Assembly: GCA_006384855.1 (NCBI GenBank)
Contig: VCJN01001768.1
Coordinates: 216,001 to 280,000 of the forward strand
Length of the DNA: 64,000 bases
Reading direction: 5' to 3'
DNA from: Tetraselmis striata
Lineage: Eukaryota > Chlorophyta > Chlorodendrophyceae > Chlorodendrales > Chlorodendraceae
The stretch's first letter is position 1, and each line of letters starts with the position of its first letter. Both the position numbers and the translations under genes were made by a program. The notes under the pieces were generated by a model, which did no database searches, was not told where the DNA came from, and saw only the letters and a list, made by a program, of their open reading frames with translations. Positions 21,501 through 31,145 of this stretch are shown here, piece after piece.

Positions 21501-21993
21501 GACGGCGGCTAGCGGTAGGCGGGATGAAGCGCGGACCTCGGCGCGCTCGGAGTCGGAGATCGGTCGGGTCAACGTCGGCACGCCGCCATCACGGGTGGCC
21601 GTCGACGCGGCGCGCGGCGCGCGGCAGGCCCGCCTGCGACGCGTGAAGGCCGCGATGGCGGGCGGCCTAGAGCGGCTGGGGCTGCTGAACAACTCGTCGT
21701 CGCCTCACGACGAGGGCGGCAGCGACGCGGCCGGGGGCTGCGACTGGGAGGACGGCGTGATGGCGAACATGCTGCTGGCGGGGCACCCGGAGGAGCACAT
21801 CCTGCAGGGGTGGTACACCCGCCACGGGGCCGCAGTGCCCGACTCGCTCCAGCCCGGCAGCGCTGGCGGCGGCCCGGACCCGCCCATTAGCGACGCGGAG
21901 GTGGCGACCTACCTGCTGCACGGGGTGGAGGCCGAAGCCAGGCAGGCAATGGCCGCGGCTTGCCCCGCAGCAACATCTGATGGGCAGCAATGA
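8030..21993 (+). CDS. BRF1: BRF, TFIIB-related subunit of TFIIIB
   Basis: BRF bridges TFIIIC and RNA polymerase III and, with TBP and BDP1, forms TFIIIB at 5S and tRNA genes. Predicted exons are 8030-8275, 8476-8613, 9588-10014 and 21149-21993; phases agree at each junction (0, 0, 1) and give 551 aa. The N-terminal zinc ribbon is C10-x2-C13-x15-C29-x2-C32, with the BRF-like DVDGAEGFAVC. Cyclin repeat 1 spans exons 2-3 (LPRYVATEARG, AAACVYAAARCHK). Repeat 2 contains GRRPMNCVAAALMLAGRLHG, and its last helix is completed across the exon 3/4 junction (RICAG then VSPTQVRYTEL). Near the C-terminus SDAEVATYLLHGVEAEA resembles the TBP-binding BRF homology block. Intron 3 is 11.1 kb and full of repeats; a further small exon inside it cannot be excluded. 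BRF2-type paralogues are an alternative name. The ATG at 8030 was chosen because it opens directly onto the ribbon. Confidence 0.85.
9443..9487 (+). repeat. Longest poly-C tract (45 bases), intron 2 of BRF; catalogue of others
   Basis: Other uninterrupted C or G runs: 1451-1478, 2656-2678(G), 3149-3170, 3704-3722, 7888-7914, 9039-9061, 9320-9347, 12490-12521, 16050-16076(G), 20995-21015(G), 21096-21123, 23303-23325(G), 24868-24892(G), 28487-28518(G), 39794-39832 (one G inside), 42196-42215(G), 44430-44452(G), 44735-44756, 44887-44907, 52870-52885, 58781-58804, 60310-60334, 61413-61440(G), 63009-63031(G). None is in a predicted exon. Several lie in introns within tens of bases of a splice site (24868-24892 directly follows a donor). 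Confidence 0.95.
11797..12055 (-). mobile_element. tRNA-derived SINE, reverse orientation
   Basis: On the minus strand the head contains a Pol III A-box-like CTGCTCGGTAG and a B-box variant GGATCGATTCC (11986-11996). The body and the tail (GGCTTCTGCCGACGACCCGG, then CGAACTTTACTC) match the SINE at 51391-51641. No convincing target-site duplication is seen. Confidence 0.75.
12056..13640. other. Intronic sequence, nothing recognised
   Basis: Holds a 32-base poly-C tract at 12490-12521 and an A/T-rich TATTC-repeat stretch (12536-12610). Short open frames show no domain. I see no gene here. Confidence 0.5.
13652..13988 (-). pseudogene. Tc1/mariner transposase fragment
   Basis: The minus-strand frame 13988-13737 contains CSPDLNPIENMWNVVEDEL, the signature around the second or third catalytic acid of Tc1/mariner DDE transposases. 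A second frame (13852-13652) continues with VEQCKQMCTSMPRR, matching the C-terminal SMP-R motif of the family, so a frameshift lies between them near 13800. The N-terminal DNA-binding part and first catalytic Asp are not visible upstream on the minus strand to 14250. The piece is a 5'-truncated, frameshifted relic inside the BRF intron. Confidence 0.85.
13989..16240. other. Intronic sequence, nothing recognised
   Basis: Contains repeated short blocks (TAATTAGAGCTGTATTCTTA and a near copy at 14325-14385), GGTGCT/GGTACC-rich simple sequence near 14940-14970, and a poly-G tract at 16050-16076. At 16110-16122 GGTTCGAATCTTG resembles a B-box, but no cloverleaf could be folded. A 121-aa open frame at 14515-14880 shows no domain. 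Confidence 0.4.
16243..16395. repeat. 73-bp tandem duplication
   Basis: The block beginning AAGGCGATGTACCCTCC and ending in TTTTACGTGGCACGCCCAAC occurs at 16243 and again 73 bases later, followed by a third partial TTTACGTGGCACGC. Confidence 0.8.
16396..17589. other. Intronic sequence, nothing recognised
   Basis: Open frames of 60-160 codons on both strands between 16450 and 17000 show no motif. From 17080 to 17540 the sequence is A/T-rich with long stretches of simple composition. Confidence 0.4.
17590..20060. mobile_element. Non-autonomous relative of the recombinase element
   Basis: An outer block starts at GAGTCTGGTTTTGCC (17593) and runs to about 17745. Then comes a terminal repeat (17745-17945), another GAGTCTGGTTTTGCCAG, an internal region without recombinase or Gag, and a second terminal repeat (19858-20055) that appears identical to the first over nearly 200 bases. 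The outer block, terminal hairpin, GGAAGATGGCAG motif and the joint motif GAGTCTGGTTTTGCC are shared with copy 2 of the recombinase element, in the same order. This suggests mobilisation in trans by that family. The near identity of the two terminal repeats suggests fairly recent insertion. It lies in the third intron of BRF. Confidence 0.7.
18656..19483 (-). other. 275-codon open frame inside the non-autonomous element
   Basis: Third member of the conserved frame described at 2174-2884. It ends in the region where the palindrome's centre would be. No domain is recognised, and the Arg/Leu/Pro-rich composition warns against over-reading it. Confidence 0.25.
20221..20319. repeat. Perfect 20-bp inverted repeat
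   Basis: GCGGGAATAACACGAGTGCG at 20221-20240 is the exact reverse complement of 20300-20319, with a 59-base loop that repeats CACTCGTGTT once more. It could be the end of a small terminal-inverted-repeat element or a stable hairpin in the BRF pre-mRNA. Confidence 0.85.
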
Positions 21994-23302
21994 GATGCAA
22001 CAATTGAATCGTATTGAGTATCAATGGACCCCCGCTCAGGGGTGGACTCTCCATGAGAACGGTGCGACCTGCTCCTCTTTGGAGTTGGGTGTTGTGCTGA
22101 CACTCGGTGCAAAGAGAAACTCATCTAAACAACCAATAACCCGCTCCCAAGCGTGGCGATTGGTGCAACCGATAGTCATCCATGTTGGGGTGGCGGGTTG
22201 CATACTCAACTCAGGAGGCCACACACGCTCGCGACGCAGCCGTGGCCGCGGGCACCCGGCGTCGCTCGATCGCTGCCGCCCGCAACCGGCTCCTACAACA
22301 AACACACCATTCCTCTATCGACAGACTGCCGCAGTTGCTAGCACTCGTTCCCTCGTAACTCTCCGGCAACGACGCCCCCACCGCCGCGCCCGTCACGACC
22401 AGACCCCTCCCCAAGCCCCGCGAGCCCGCCGCCAGTCTCCACAGGACGCTGACCAAGCCAAGCATCCACACCTTCAACACTAGACAGATGGGCAAATAGA
22501 AAGAGAGTAGCCTTACATGGAGCTGACCGCGGTCACTTCCCCACCGGCACTAGACACGCTAGCCGCCGAATGTCAGAGCAGCCGTGGGATCCCGCGACCA
22601 TCCAGCGGACTCGTGATAGTTACAAGCGCGAACATGTCGCCGCTTACCCGCGGGGCCCACCCTTTCTGACCCTCGAGAAGGGCTCAGCTGCTTGCCCAGC
22701 AGGGATGCCGCGATGCCCTCCAGCCACCTACGGATCCATGTAAGGTTTCTCTCTCTCTGAATTGAAACATGCCGACTTGTAGCTTAACCCGCCCAAGCCG
22801 AGTTGTTCTTCGAACCCGCCATTGCATACCACTAAATGGGATTCGCAGATCAGGCTCACCGGTCATCCGCAATGACTTCCAACCCCACCTCCGTCCATGA
22901 CGTGGTTCAGATGTAACGCGGACCGTAGCAACCACCCATCCACAACGGGTGCCGGCGCGGTAACAAGAACACAGCGAATAAGAGCCCACCCTGCCAGAGG
23001 TCAAGTGCCAACAAATCTATAGCGGAAGTATACCAATTAACGTTCTCACAGGCTGCATGCCAAATTGCAGGGTTATAACAATGGTTCTTCTAACCGCATC
23101 GGCAGCCGTGCTGACAGTCGCGCGAGTGGTATCATCGCGCACATTTATTCTAGATCGAATTCCCTCCTCCTGAGACCACCGTTGCTGTTGCCACTTTCCC
23201 GGACCTGGGTCGCTCACTAGCCCATGCCTGGACCTCTACCGAGCCATTATCATTCCCTTCGGATCGATGTGCGTGCAGGTGAGATGATGGTGGAGGATTG
23301 AC
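21994..23302. other. Downstream of BRF, nothing recognised
   Basis: Open frames on both strands lack motifs. The sequence is less GC-rich than the BRF exon and might be an old repeat, but no terminal structure is seen. A poly-G tract follows at 23303-23325. Confidence 0.4.
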
Positions 23303-23634
23303 GGGGGGGGGGGGGGGGGGGGGGGTGCTGTAGGCACGAGGCGGGATGGGATTTTATTATTAATAATAATATTTACATAGAGCGAAGGCATGGGATCGCG
23401 GGCCTCCTCCAGCTCGCTGCGGGCTCCGAAAATCACGAACGTAAGGAGCCGCCCACGGATGGCGCGGCGTTTGGGTCTGCACGGTTATTGAGGAAAACGT
23501 TATTCCACCCACTGTCGTCTCGCACCGCTGCGTCTGGATCTTGTGCGTGGAGGGGCCGCCTCCCGCTGTGCTCTTGCTGGCTGCTAGTGGCTTCATAGAT
23601 ACCTAGTCTGAAGGGCAAGTGCCGTCTTGAGGGG

Positions 23635-24055
23635 GGGTCTTGAGGGCGCAGTGTGGAGAGGCGGTCTTAGTCCGCGAGGTGCTGCTTGAGTCGTTGCTTG
23701 GTGGGTCACCAGCGCCGTCACGCTCGCCGGCGCCTCACACTGTCGCGTTTCTTCCTTCATCATCTGCCTCCCGGTGTGGTTGTCACGGCCTGGCGATGGG
23801 AGGGGGCCAGGGAATACATAGCTGTGGCTACTGCCGTCTTGAGTGGGGGTCTTGCGGGCGCAGTGTGGAGAGGCGGTCTTAGTCCGCGAGGTGCTGCTTG
23901 AGTCGCTGCTTGGTGGGTCACCAGCGCCGTCACGCTCGCCGGCGCCTCACACTGGCGCGTTTCTACCTTCATCATCTGCCTCCCGGTGTGGTCGTCACGG
24001 CCTGGCGATGGGAGGGGGCCAGGGAATACATAGCTGTGGCTACTGCCGTCTTGAG
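23635..24055. repeat. Tandem duplication, 212-bp period, 3' of the AP2 gene
   Basis: The block containing GTGTGGAGAGGCGGTCTTAG occurs at 23651 and 23863, and similarity holds across the whole 212 bases with few changes. It ends some 30 bases beyond the stop codon of the AP2 gene and so lies in its likely 3' UTR or terminator. Confidence 0.9.
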
Positions 24056-24083
24056 AGGTGGTGCCAGAGTGCGCGAAAGCGCC

Positions 24084-26916
24084 TTACTCCTCCGGCTCGG
24101 CGCCGTAGTCGCTGACCTTGAAGTTGGTGACGGCGCGGCCGCCGCGGTGCTTGATTGCCGCGCGGTCGTACGCCTTCGCGGCCTCGACCTCGCTGCGGAA
24201 GGTGCCGAGGTACTGCGCAGCGAGAATGGGAACAAGTCAGCCTCAGATGTTTGTATTTACGGCGGGGCACTCCTCCAAAAAACCAAAAACGTGCCTTGAT
24301 ACAGGGGCACCAGGGGAGGGGGGGGCTCACCAGGTAGCGGTTGCCCTGCACGCGCCCGATGCGCGCCTCCCAGCGGCCCTGCATGTGGTGCTTGGTGACG
24401 CCGCGGAACTTGGAGGCGCCGCGCGAGAAGCCGCTGCTGCTGCGCCGCAGCACGGAGACCGCCGCGTCGTTGGACAGCGGCTCCAGCTCGGCCATCGCGG
24501 CGCTGTAGTCCTCGTCCGGGAACTGCGGCACCGCACAGATGTGGCGCATGTCAGCCTGGCAGCGGGTCTAGGCAGCGCTGTTCAGGGTAGGCCAGCCGGG
24601 TCCACCAGGATGGCGGGGAGGGGGGGGGGGCGCACGTTGAGGGTGGCATTCTTGCCCCAGTACTTGAGCGCCGCCTTGTCGTAGGCGCGTGCGGCTTCCT
24701 TCTCCTCTGCGTAGCCGCCAAGATACACCTGCGCGCCAGGACAGAGTCAGTCGTGATGCTGGGCAGCCGGGGAGGCGCACAAAGACAGTGTAAAGATAGC
24801 TTTTTGTGGAAGGACTACAATGACTTGTAATCACTATTAACTATAATGGGTTTTTGGGGAAAAGCGTGGGGGGGGGGGGGGGGGGGGGGGGGCACCTGCT
24901 TGCCGCGGCGCCTGCCAACATTGTTCACGCGGACGCGCTCCACGGAGGAGTCCCACAGGTGGGCCTCAAAGCGGCCGGTCCAGCGGTGGCGGGTGACGCC
25001 GCGGAACTCGGACGTGGCCCTGCCCTGCGGCCTGGGCGCCGCCGGCGCGGGCTGCTTCTTCACGGTGACAGCCGCCGCGCGGCGGCGGCGGGTCTTGGCG
25101 CGCTTTGCCGGCGGCTCCGCGGCGCTGACAGTCTCGGTCTCGAGCACGTCGGCGACCTCGCTCTTGATTGGGTAGCTGAGGGCGAGGGCGGCGGGCAGAG
25201 CCTTGCTGAGGCCGGCGATGCAGTCCTTGATGGTGTCGTAGCTGACAAAGTCTGCGTAATCCTGGGAGCCGGTGTCGCCCACGGCGCTCAGGCTGCTGTC
25301 CTGCCCCGCAGTCGCGGCGGCAGCCAGCGCGTAGAGTGGCGCCTGGGGCGTCTCCATGGCGAGCCACGCTGGGGAGGAGGAGATGACGCTGGCGTTGCTG
25401 CTGCAGCGCTGGAAGGCGCGCACTGGCGATGGCGCAAACTTGTCTGCCTCGCTGTGATCGTCGGAGAAGTGCGAGTACTCACCATCCTGCGAGCATTATG
25501 ACAGCAGCCCGGGATTGTTAGTTCAACGGTTAGTAACGATGTAGTACAAGGCAATACTGCCTTTTAGCAAGACAGTATTAGGAATGATAATAGTATTCAT
25601 TAAAATGGCAATGATAATAATATTAAACAATGACTGAGAGATGTGGACACTGACGATCCGGCAGGCCACCATGTGAACAAGGGAAAGCGGCCAAACCTCG
25701 TGGCAAGGCGCGTTGATCTGGAGGTAGCAGGCCGCCAGGGCGCTGTCTGCGTCGTCTTGGCGCTTGAGGTCGTTCAGCAGCTCGTCAGTGAGCATGTCGC
25801 TGCGGAATTGGTTTTGCGGATTCAGCGGCGCGGCCGAGTACTTCTCGAACAGCGGTGGGGGGTTGAGATGCGCGCTGATCGGGGTCGTCTGCCCTTCGCC
25901 CAGCTTGGAGGTGTCCAGCCAGCTTGTGGAGGAGCTGCTGCTTTCGCGGCGGTTGTGCCCGGGGACGAATGACAGCTGCTGGGGCATCCGGAGGGGCGAC
26001 ATGTTGAGTGTAGACCTGGCCTTGGCGAAGAGGTCGCCGTCGCCAGGGGCAGGGGGTTCCGCGCCCAGCACGACCTCGGGGAGGTCGTACACGTTCATCT
26101 CGCCCTCAGGAAACGCCATCATCTCGTGGTGCGGAGTGGCGTCGTCCTGGAGGTGGAACATGCCCATGAAATCGGCCACCGATGGAGACGATGGCTGCTC
26201 GGAGGCAATACGAAGGTCTGAAACCTCGGCACGGGGCTTGTCAAAAGAAAGTCGGCGGAGTGCATGGATGCTGCGCCTCGCAAGTGGGCTTCGGTACAGC
26301 TGCTGTGTTGGTGACTGTTGAGTCTCGCGGCGACGATCTGGGGGCGGCTGGCTCGCACCGCTCGACACAGGAGAACGCCTGGCGGGGCTGTTGCACCGCC
26401 ACCCGGGCGCGCGGATCTGTTTTGGAGGGGTGCGTTCACCTGTGAACAACCACTGGCAGCACTTAGCGAAAGCAAAGTCGTCGGCATCGGATATTATCCG
26501 ACAGTGCACCGCATTGCATTGTGATGGTCCAGAATTATAAGAATATTCTCTCACAGTATTCTCACAGTTGATATCATAGACTCAATTAGTCTCGATGTTT
26601 CCAGGTGGTGAAAACATACGATTGCTACCACGTTTCGTAACAACCCCACGACGTCGAAGAAGATGGGATACGCACCGGCAAAGCATCCACGCCAGTCAGC
26701 GTAGACGTCGTCGTGAGTTGAGTACTGGATGCCGTTGCCCGGCGATTCTGGCAAGGCGGCGACGTCGCGTTCCTCGCCAGTCTCATCAGCCGGCCCGATG
26801 TGCATCACTGGCACATCCTGCTCGGTCGACTCGGCGTTGGGCAAAGCCGGGATACGGGTGCGCTGTCCAGTCGCGCATTGCCGTCCCGCCAGAAACGTTT
26901 TAGTCGCTGGTATCAT
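24084..26916 (-). CDS. AINTEGUMENTA-like double-AP2 transcription factor
   Basis: Nuclear DNA-binding regulator of the plant euAP2/ANT lineage. Predicted exons on the minus strand: 26916-26676, 26439-25697, 25486-24896, 24728-24636, 24522-24331, 24212-24084; all phases agree and give 662 aa. Repeat R1 (about residues 487-556) carries [20 protein letters not shown] and [20 protein letters not shown], and has the insertion between these that marks the ANT lineage, here some four residues longer than usual. The linker has [16 protein letters not shown]2 (about 593-650) carries [10 protein letters not shown] and [21 protein letters not shown] basic cluster KRAKTRRRR before R1 is a likely nuclear localisation signal. 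The N-terminal 480 residues are low in recognised motifs. The first exon is supported by ATG, donor and phase only; MGMFHLQDD at 26167 is an alternative start. Poly-C follows a donor directly in intron 3. Confidence 0.88.
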
Positions 26917-27076
26917 CGTGTAGCAACAGTCACTTGATGATGGCCTCGACAACCTGCACTCGTGAATCGGAGTTTGCAGCACGAAACAGTTTTTAATGTA
27001 AGTGTACAAGCATTATCAATGCTCACGCAAATCTTTCGGCGCGGGTATTGTAAGACTTAACCCCCCCCCCCGCCCC

Positions 27077-27078
<2 letters not shown>

Positions 27079-27115
<37 letters not shown>

Positions 27116-27180
27116 GCACGCACACACACACGCACACACACGCACACGCACACACACACACACGCACGCACGCACACACG
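27079..27180 (+). repeat. CA/CG microsatellite
   Basis: CA dinucleotide array mixed with CGCA units. A second pure CA array is at 27398-27441. Both lie upstream of the AP2 gene. Confidence 0.95.
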
Positions 27181-27394
27181 GCCATCCCCACGAAGTCGGT
27201 TGAAGTAATACGGCGCACGGAGACGGGAGGGGGGCTCTACATAGTATGGTATATAGTCGTGTCGTCAGCTGCTTCGTCGGCGGAGTCTCGAGTCGGAATC
27301 GGAGTCGCTGAGGAAGCTCGGTGCTCGATCATATTCATATATAGGTGGACTCGACGATGACAATGGCCGCCTTGCTGCCGAAACATTTGCACGC

Positions 27395-27441
<47 letters not shown>

Positions 27442-27445
<4 letters not shown>

Positions 27446-28484
27446 AAGCGTGGCTGGCCTACGCACACGTACGCCATCATAAGCTTTGCAAAGTGCCTCA
27501 TACTTGATGAATATCGCGTCGCCGTACGAACCATACCTCGGACGTGCGACGACTTCCTACGACATCAAACCTAACCAAAGTACGATGCCAGCATAAAATA
27601 TGTGCAAGTGCACCAACGCTTATTTCGCTTCAGACTCTGTTATGTTGGACTTTACCACCGACAGAAGTAGCCGGAGCTGACCTCGCCGTGGCTGCAGCAC
27701 GCCGTGACACACTTGCGACATGTTGCTATCCACGGGAGTGTCTTTTGCGACGTTGCGATGAAGCAGTGAATATGTGCGCGATGTCAGCGCGCAATAATAC
27801 GCGTGTAGGAAGCTGCTCGTGCGTTCCAAGCTGGTTTTATTAGCGAGAATATGACGGGCTCTCATGCCCTAGTGCAGCTACTAAAGTCGTTGGACTATTC
27901 GTGTCGTTGCGAAGGCGGTGCATACTCCGATGCGCCGCCGCTTCGACTCGTGCCGCTGCGCAGTTCGTACATATGTCACCTCAATAATTTAGTTTTGAAG
28001 GTTTATTCCATAATCTAGAAGTTGTGTAGCCGAATGTCATAACGAGTCGTTGTTGCTTTAGTGGGCGAGAACATCGATGATTTGGAACTCGAGATACCCG
28101 TGCACGCCGTTGGCTGTCGAGAGGTGGCTGTTTACATGGTGAGATCGGTGAGATATACGTGCCGGGATACTGCGTTATGTTACGGTGAAACGTTGGGACT
28201 GACGATGAAATAAAGGAAAGAGCCCCGCTGGCCGCTGGCCGCGCGTCCTCTGTCGAGTCGCAGGCATAATCCGCGGAGGCCGCGGGGCGGTCAGTGACTC
28301 AGTGTATTATCGGTGGTGTCAAACGGCGTCGAGAGATCCGGCAGATATCGAAGCCAATTGCGCGAGCACCCGAGCAGCAGTTGAGCCGGCCAGTGCGGCC
28401 TGTAGATATGGTACACTCGCATCGCGGGATATAACGCAGCGGCAATATTGCTAGACTGGTACGGGGGCGGGCGGGCGGGCCGGG

Positions 28485-28519
<35 letters not shown>

Positions 28520-29090
28520 CGACTGTTTGTGTAGAGGTGCTGGGCGCAATGAGCAAGTGCAACTGGGGGCATACATACCTGGTGATGATTTTAACAACGG
28601 TGGTCGTGGTTGCAACGGATCCTGCCGACCTTCGTCGAATGGGGAGAGTAGCAGGTGCTGCTGGGACGTTATTGGAAGTGAAGTGATTCTCCGAGGACGA
28701 CGACAGGTTAGCAGCGAGGGGTACAGCGCAGGCAGCTTCTCGGCAGCGACTGTATATTTGTACATTCCTCTCAGTGCAATCCTTACATAATACTCTAAGG
28801 ATTAATTGAACATTGCACCGTTGCACAATTGTGCGACACCCCCCCCCGGCCCGCGCCCGCGCCTGTACTGTATTCACACTTATATTCGTATCATCAGCTT
28901 ATGCGGTATACTGACATGGATTTAATAGTGGTATCAGCAGATTACATTCGGTAAATCACGAGTATCAGCTGTCCGAAATTCTTATGCCGTACCAATACCC
29001 TTACACGTGCAAATTACAAAGAAAGGCCACTGCTATGGGATAGTCGCTAAATAAAACCAAGCACCGCTATTACAAGCAGTAGCGACTATA
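27442..29090. other. Intergenic, nothing recognised
   Basis: Short open frames only, plus a 32-base poly-G tract at 28487-28518. Confidence 0.4.
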
Positions 29091-29254
29091 TCATGCTGAG
29101 TCCAAGACAGCATTTTTATTTCAGTTTTGGCGTCGGGCCCTTCCTCAGCTTGACTTTTTGTAGCACAGCATGTAGTCGCTATCGCGATCCCGAAATGCTT
29201 TGCCTTGCCCCAACTCGCATTAATACTCGAGTAGGCCGACGCCCAAAAAGGGCG

Positions 29255-29525
29255 GACCTTTCGTGGTCAGTGCCGGGCAATTTGATGGCAGTGTTTGATT
29301 AGACGGTGATCCAGCAGTGTTGGAAATTCCGTCACTAGCCCACTAGCCTTCAGTTAGTGTTGCAGAATGTTTTGGCAATTATTTGCTTGCTGACTTTAAG
29401 CGCGAGCGTCGCCTATCCACGGCTTTCCGTAACTAAATCGCTGCCCAAACGGCTGTCGTCGTAGAGGCGCTGCAAAGGGGTCACGGTTGCCAGTCCTGTC
29501 CCACTCCAGGGGCGAGAAAAAAGTT
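29255..29525 (+). repeat. Dispersed ~240-bp repeat, copy 2
   Basis: Matches 4225-4475 from TTTGATGGCAGTGTTTGATT through GCCAGTCCTGTC to an A-rich end. The most complete copy in the forward orientation. Confidence 0.75.
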
Positions 29526-29863
29526 CAGGACAGGCGCGCCGCTACAAGCGACTACTCATCGACACTGTGAGGAGATCATGTTAGGGTTAAAACCCTAGAT
29601 CTCGACCTCATTAAATGCCTTCCTACGTAATCTTATTTGCACTGCTGACTAGATCACCAAATATCGTTGATAGCGCCGGCGTGACATCCCACCGAGTGCT
29701 GAGTAATCCTTATATACCGCAGCGCAAATCACCTTGTAAATAATTCTCACTTTTCACCACAAACTATGCAGCCGACCATCTTGCCACAGACGCAAGCAGT
29801 AGAGATCAACTCATCGTACTCGTACATGTATACTTATGCGCGCGCAACATATAATTGTAGTCA

Positions 29864-30720
29864 TCATGTAATCCTTATAGTACCACCTACGTCCAGCATG
29901 TACACCAACAGTACGACAGCAGCAGGTACAACATCAAATGTATGTAATAATAGTTGCGCTCTAGGGTTGTCTTCCCATTCTGCTTCAGGTAAGTCAGCTA
30001 GCAACGGTCGGTGCACTTGCTGAAATTGTTCTCCGTTGGGATCTAAACCTGCGGGTAGAATTTGTCCCACAAGTTGCATGGTAATGTATGAAGTGGGGTC
30101 AACTGCATTAACACGTGCATGGAACGCACGGACTTGGTGATTGAAGGGAGGTCGAGATCTGTGTCAAATGCACAAAAGGGACGTTTCTTTGCACCGTTTG
30201 AAAAAAGGTACTTGGCACGCTCAAGAGTTTCAAGTTTCAGGGGAAGCCATGCACGGGATTTATTCAACACCCGCGGCGGTAAAAGCGGGGCGCTTGCAGC
30301 GGCGCGTGCCCTCACAATCAGTTGCCGACACCGCGCGTACAACGTGCCCGCCGAGAGGTACAACGTGCCCGCCCGAGGCGCATGTGCCATGCATCTCGCT
30401 ATTCTTGGCAAGGAGTGGGGCGCTCGACAGTACGCCACCGATGACCGCTGGTGGTGGGCTCTGCCAAAGCAGCGAGGACGATGATGCCGGGCGATGCTCG
30501 TCGCGCTAGATAGAAGCGATGAACGCGCACCGTCCTCACAACGCGTGCGTTGCGTGGACGACGCCCACATTGGCCAGGGAAGGGCGGGCAAGGCGGCGGA
30601 GGACATGCTTCCCCTTCCCATCTTGGCGGCTCTGGTCGGTAGGCAAGCAAGGGCCCGGCATGTTAGTTCCCCGACCATCCCGCCCGCATGTTCGGGCTGC
30701 ACGGCGGGTATAGCGAGCAC
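29864..30720 (-). pseudogene. Unrecognised degenerate coding region
   Basis: Two minus-strand frames look like parts of one protein. The first (to 30043) contains LERAKYLFSNGAKKRPFCAF and DTDLDLPSITK. With a one-base shift at about 30118 the second (30079-29864 and slightly upstream) continues VRAFHARVNAVDPTSYITMQ, then DPNGEQFQQVHRPLLADLP. The composition is unlike the surrounding low-complexity frames. I do not recognise the family; a retroelement ORF or a decayed host gene are both possible. The upstream half, to 30720, has a direct repeat (TACAACGTGCCCGCC twice at 30337-30375) and may be noncoding. Confidence 0.35.
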
Positions 30721-31145
30721 CGCTAGTATTTGTCTGCATCATCTTCATCCGCAAGCCCCAAGGGGCGTGCGTGCGTGGGCGCGCCTGCGGCCCGCAGAGT
30801 ACGGCCGCTATATATTGCAAGCGATTTCTTCTCCTTATTCAAGTTCATGCCCCCGTAAGGAAACAATGTTCCTTAAACCCCGTAACGAATGATCCTTCAT
30901 CTGACGCAGGTAATCTGATACTGGTCGTAGCTTTATACTCACATATTTACATCGGGGCTTTCACAAAAACGCACTACAAAGAGAACTAAGAGCAATTATG
31001 AGAGGTTGCCAGCAAAAGAGATACTTAAGCCTGAAAACAAGGTCGAACAGGAGGACAGGGAGCCAATAGACAAAAAGGAGCCAAGGGAACCACGAAGTCA
31101 CTTAGCTGCCAGAAACTCCAAGAACCCCCGCCCCGGGGTAGGCTA

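Noticed and set aside
24846-25501. Plus-strand frames opposite the AP2 exon
   Set aside because: They mirror a strongly conserved AP2 exon and start in a poly-G tract.
30043-30720. Complete 225-codon gene
   Set aside because: Only the C-terminal part reads as protein-like and it continues in another frame, so it is listed as a relic.
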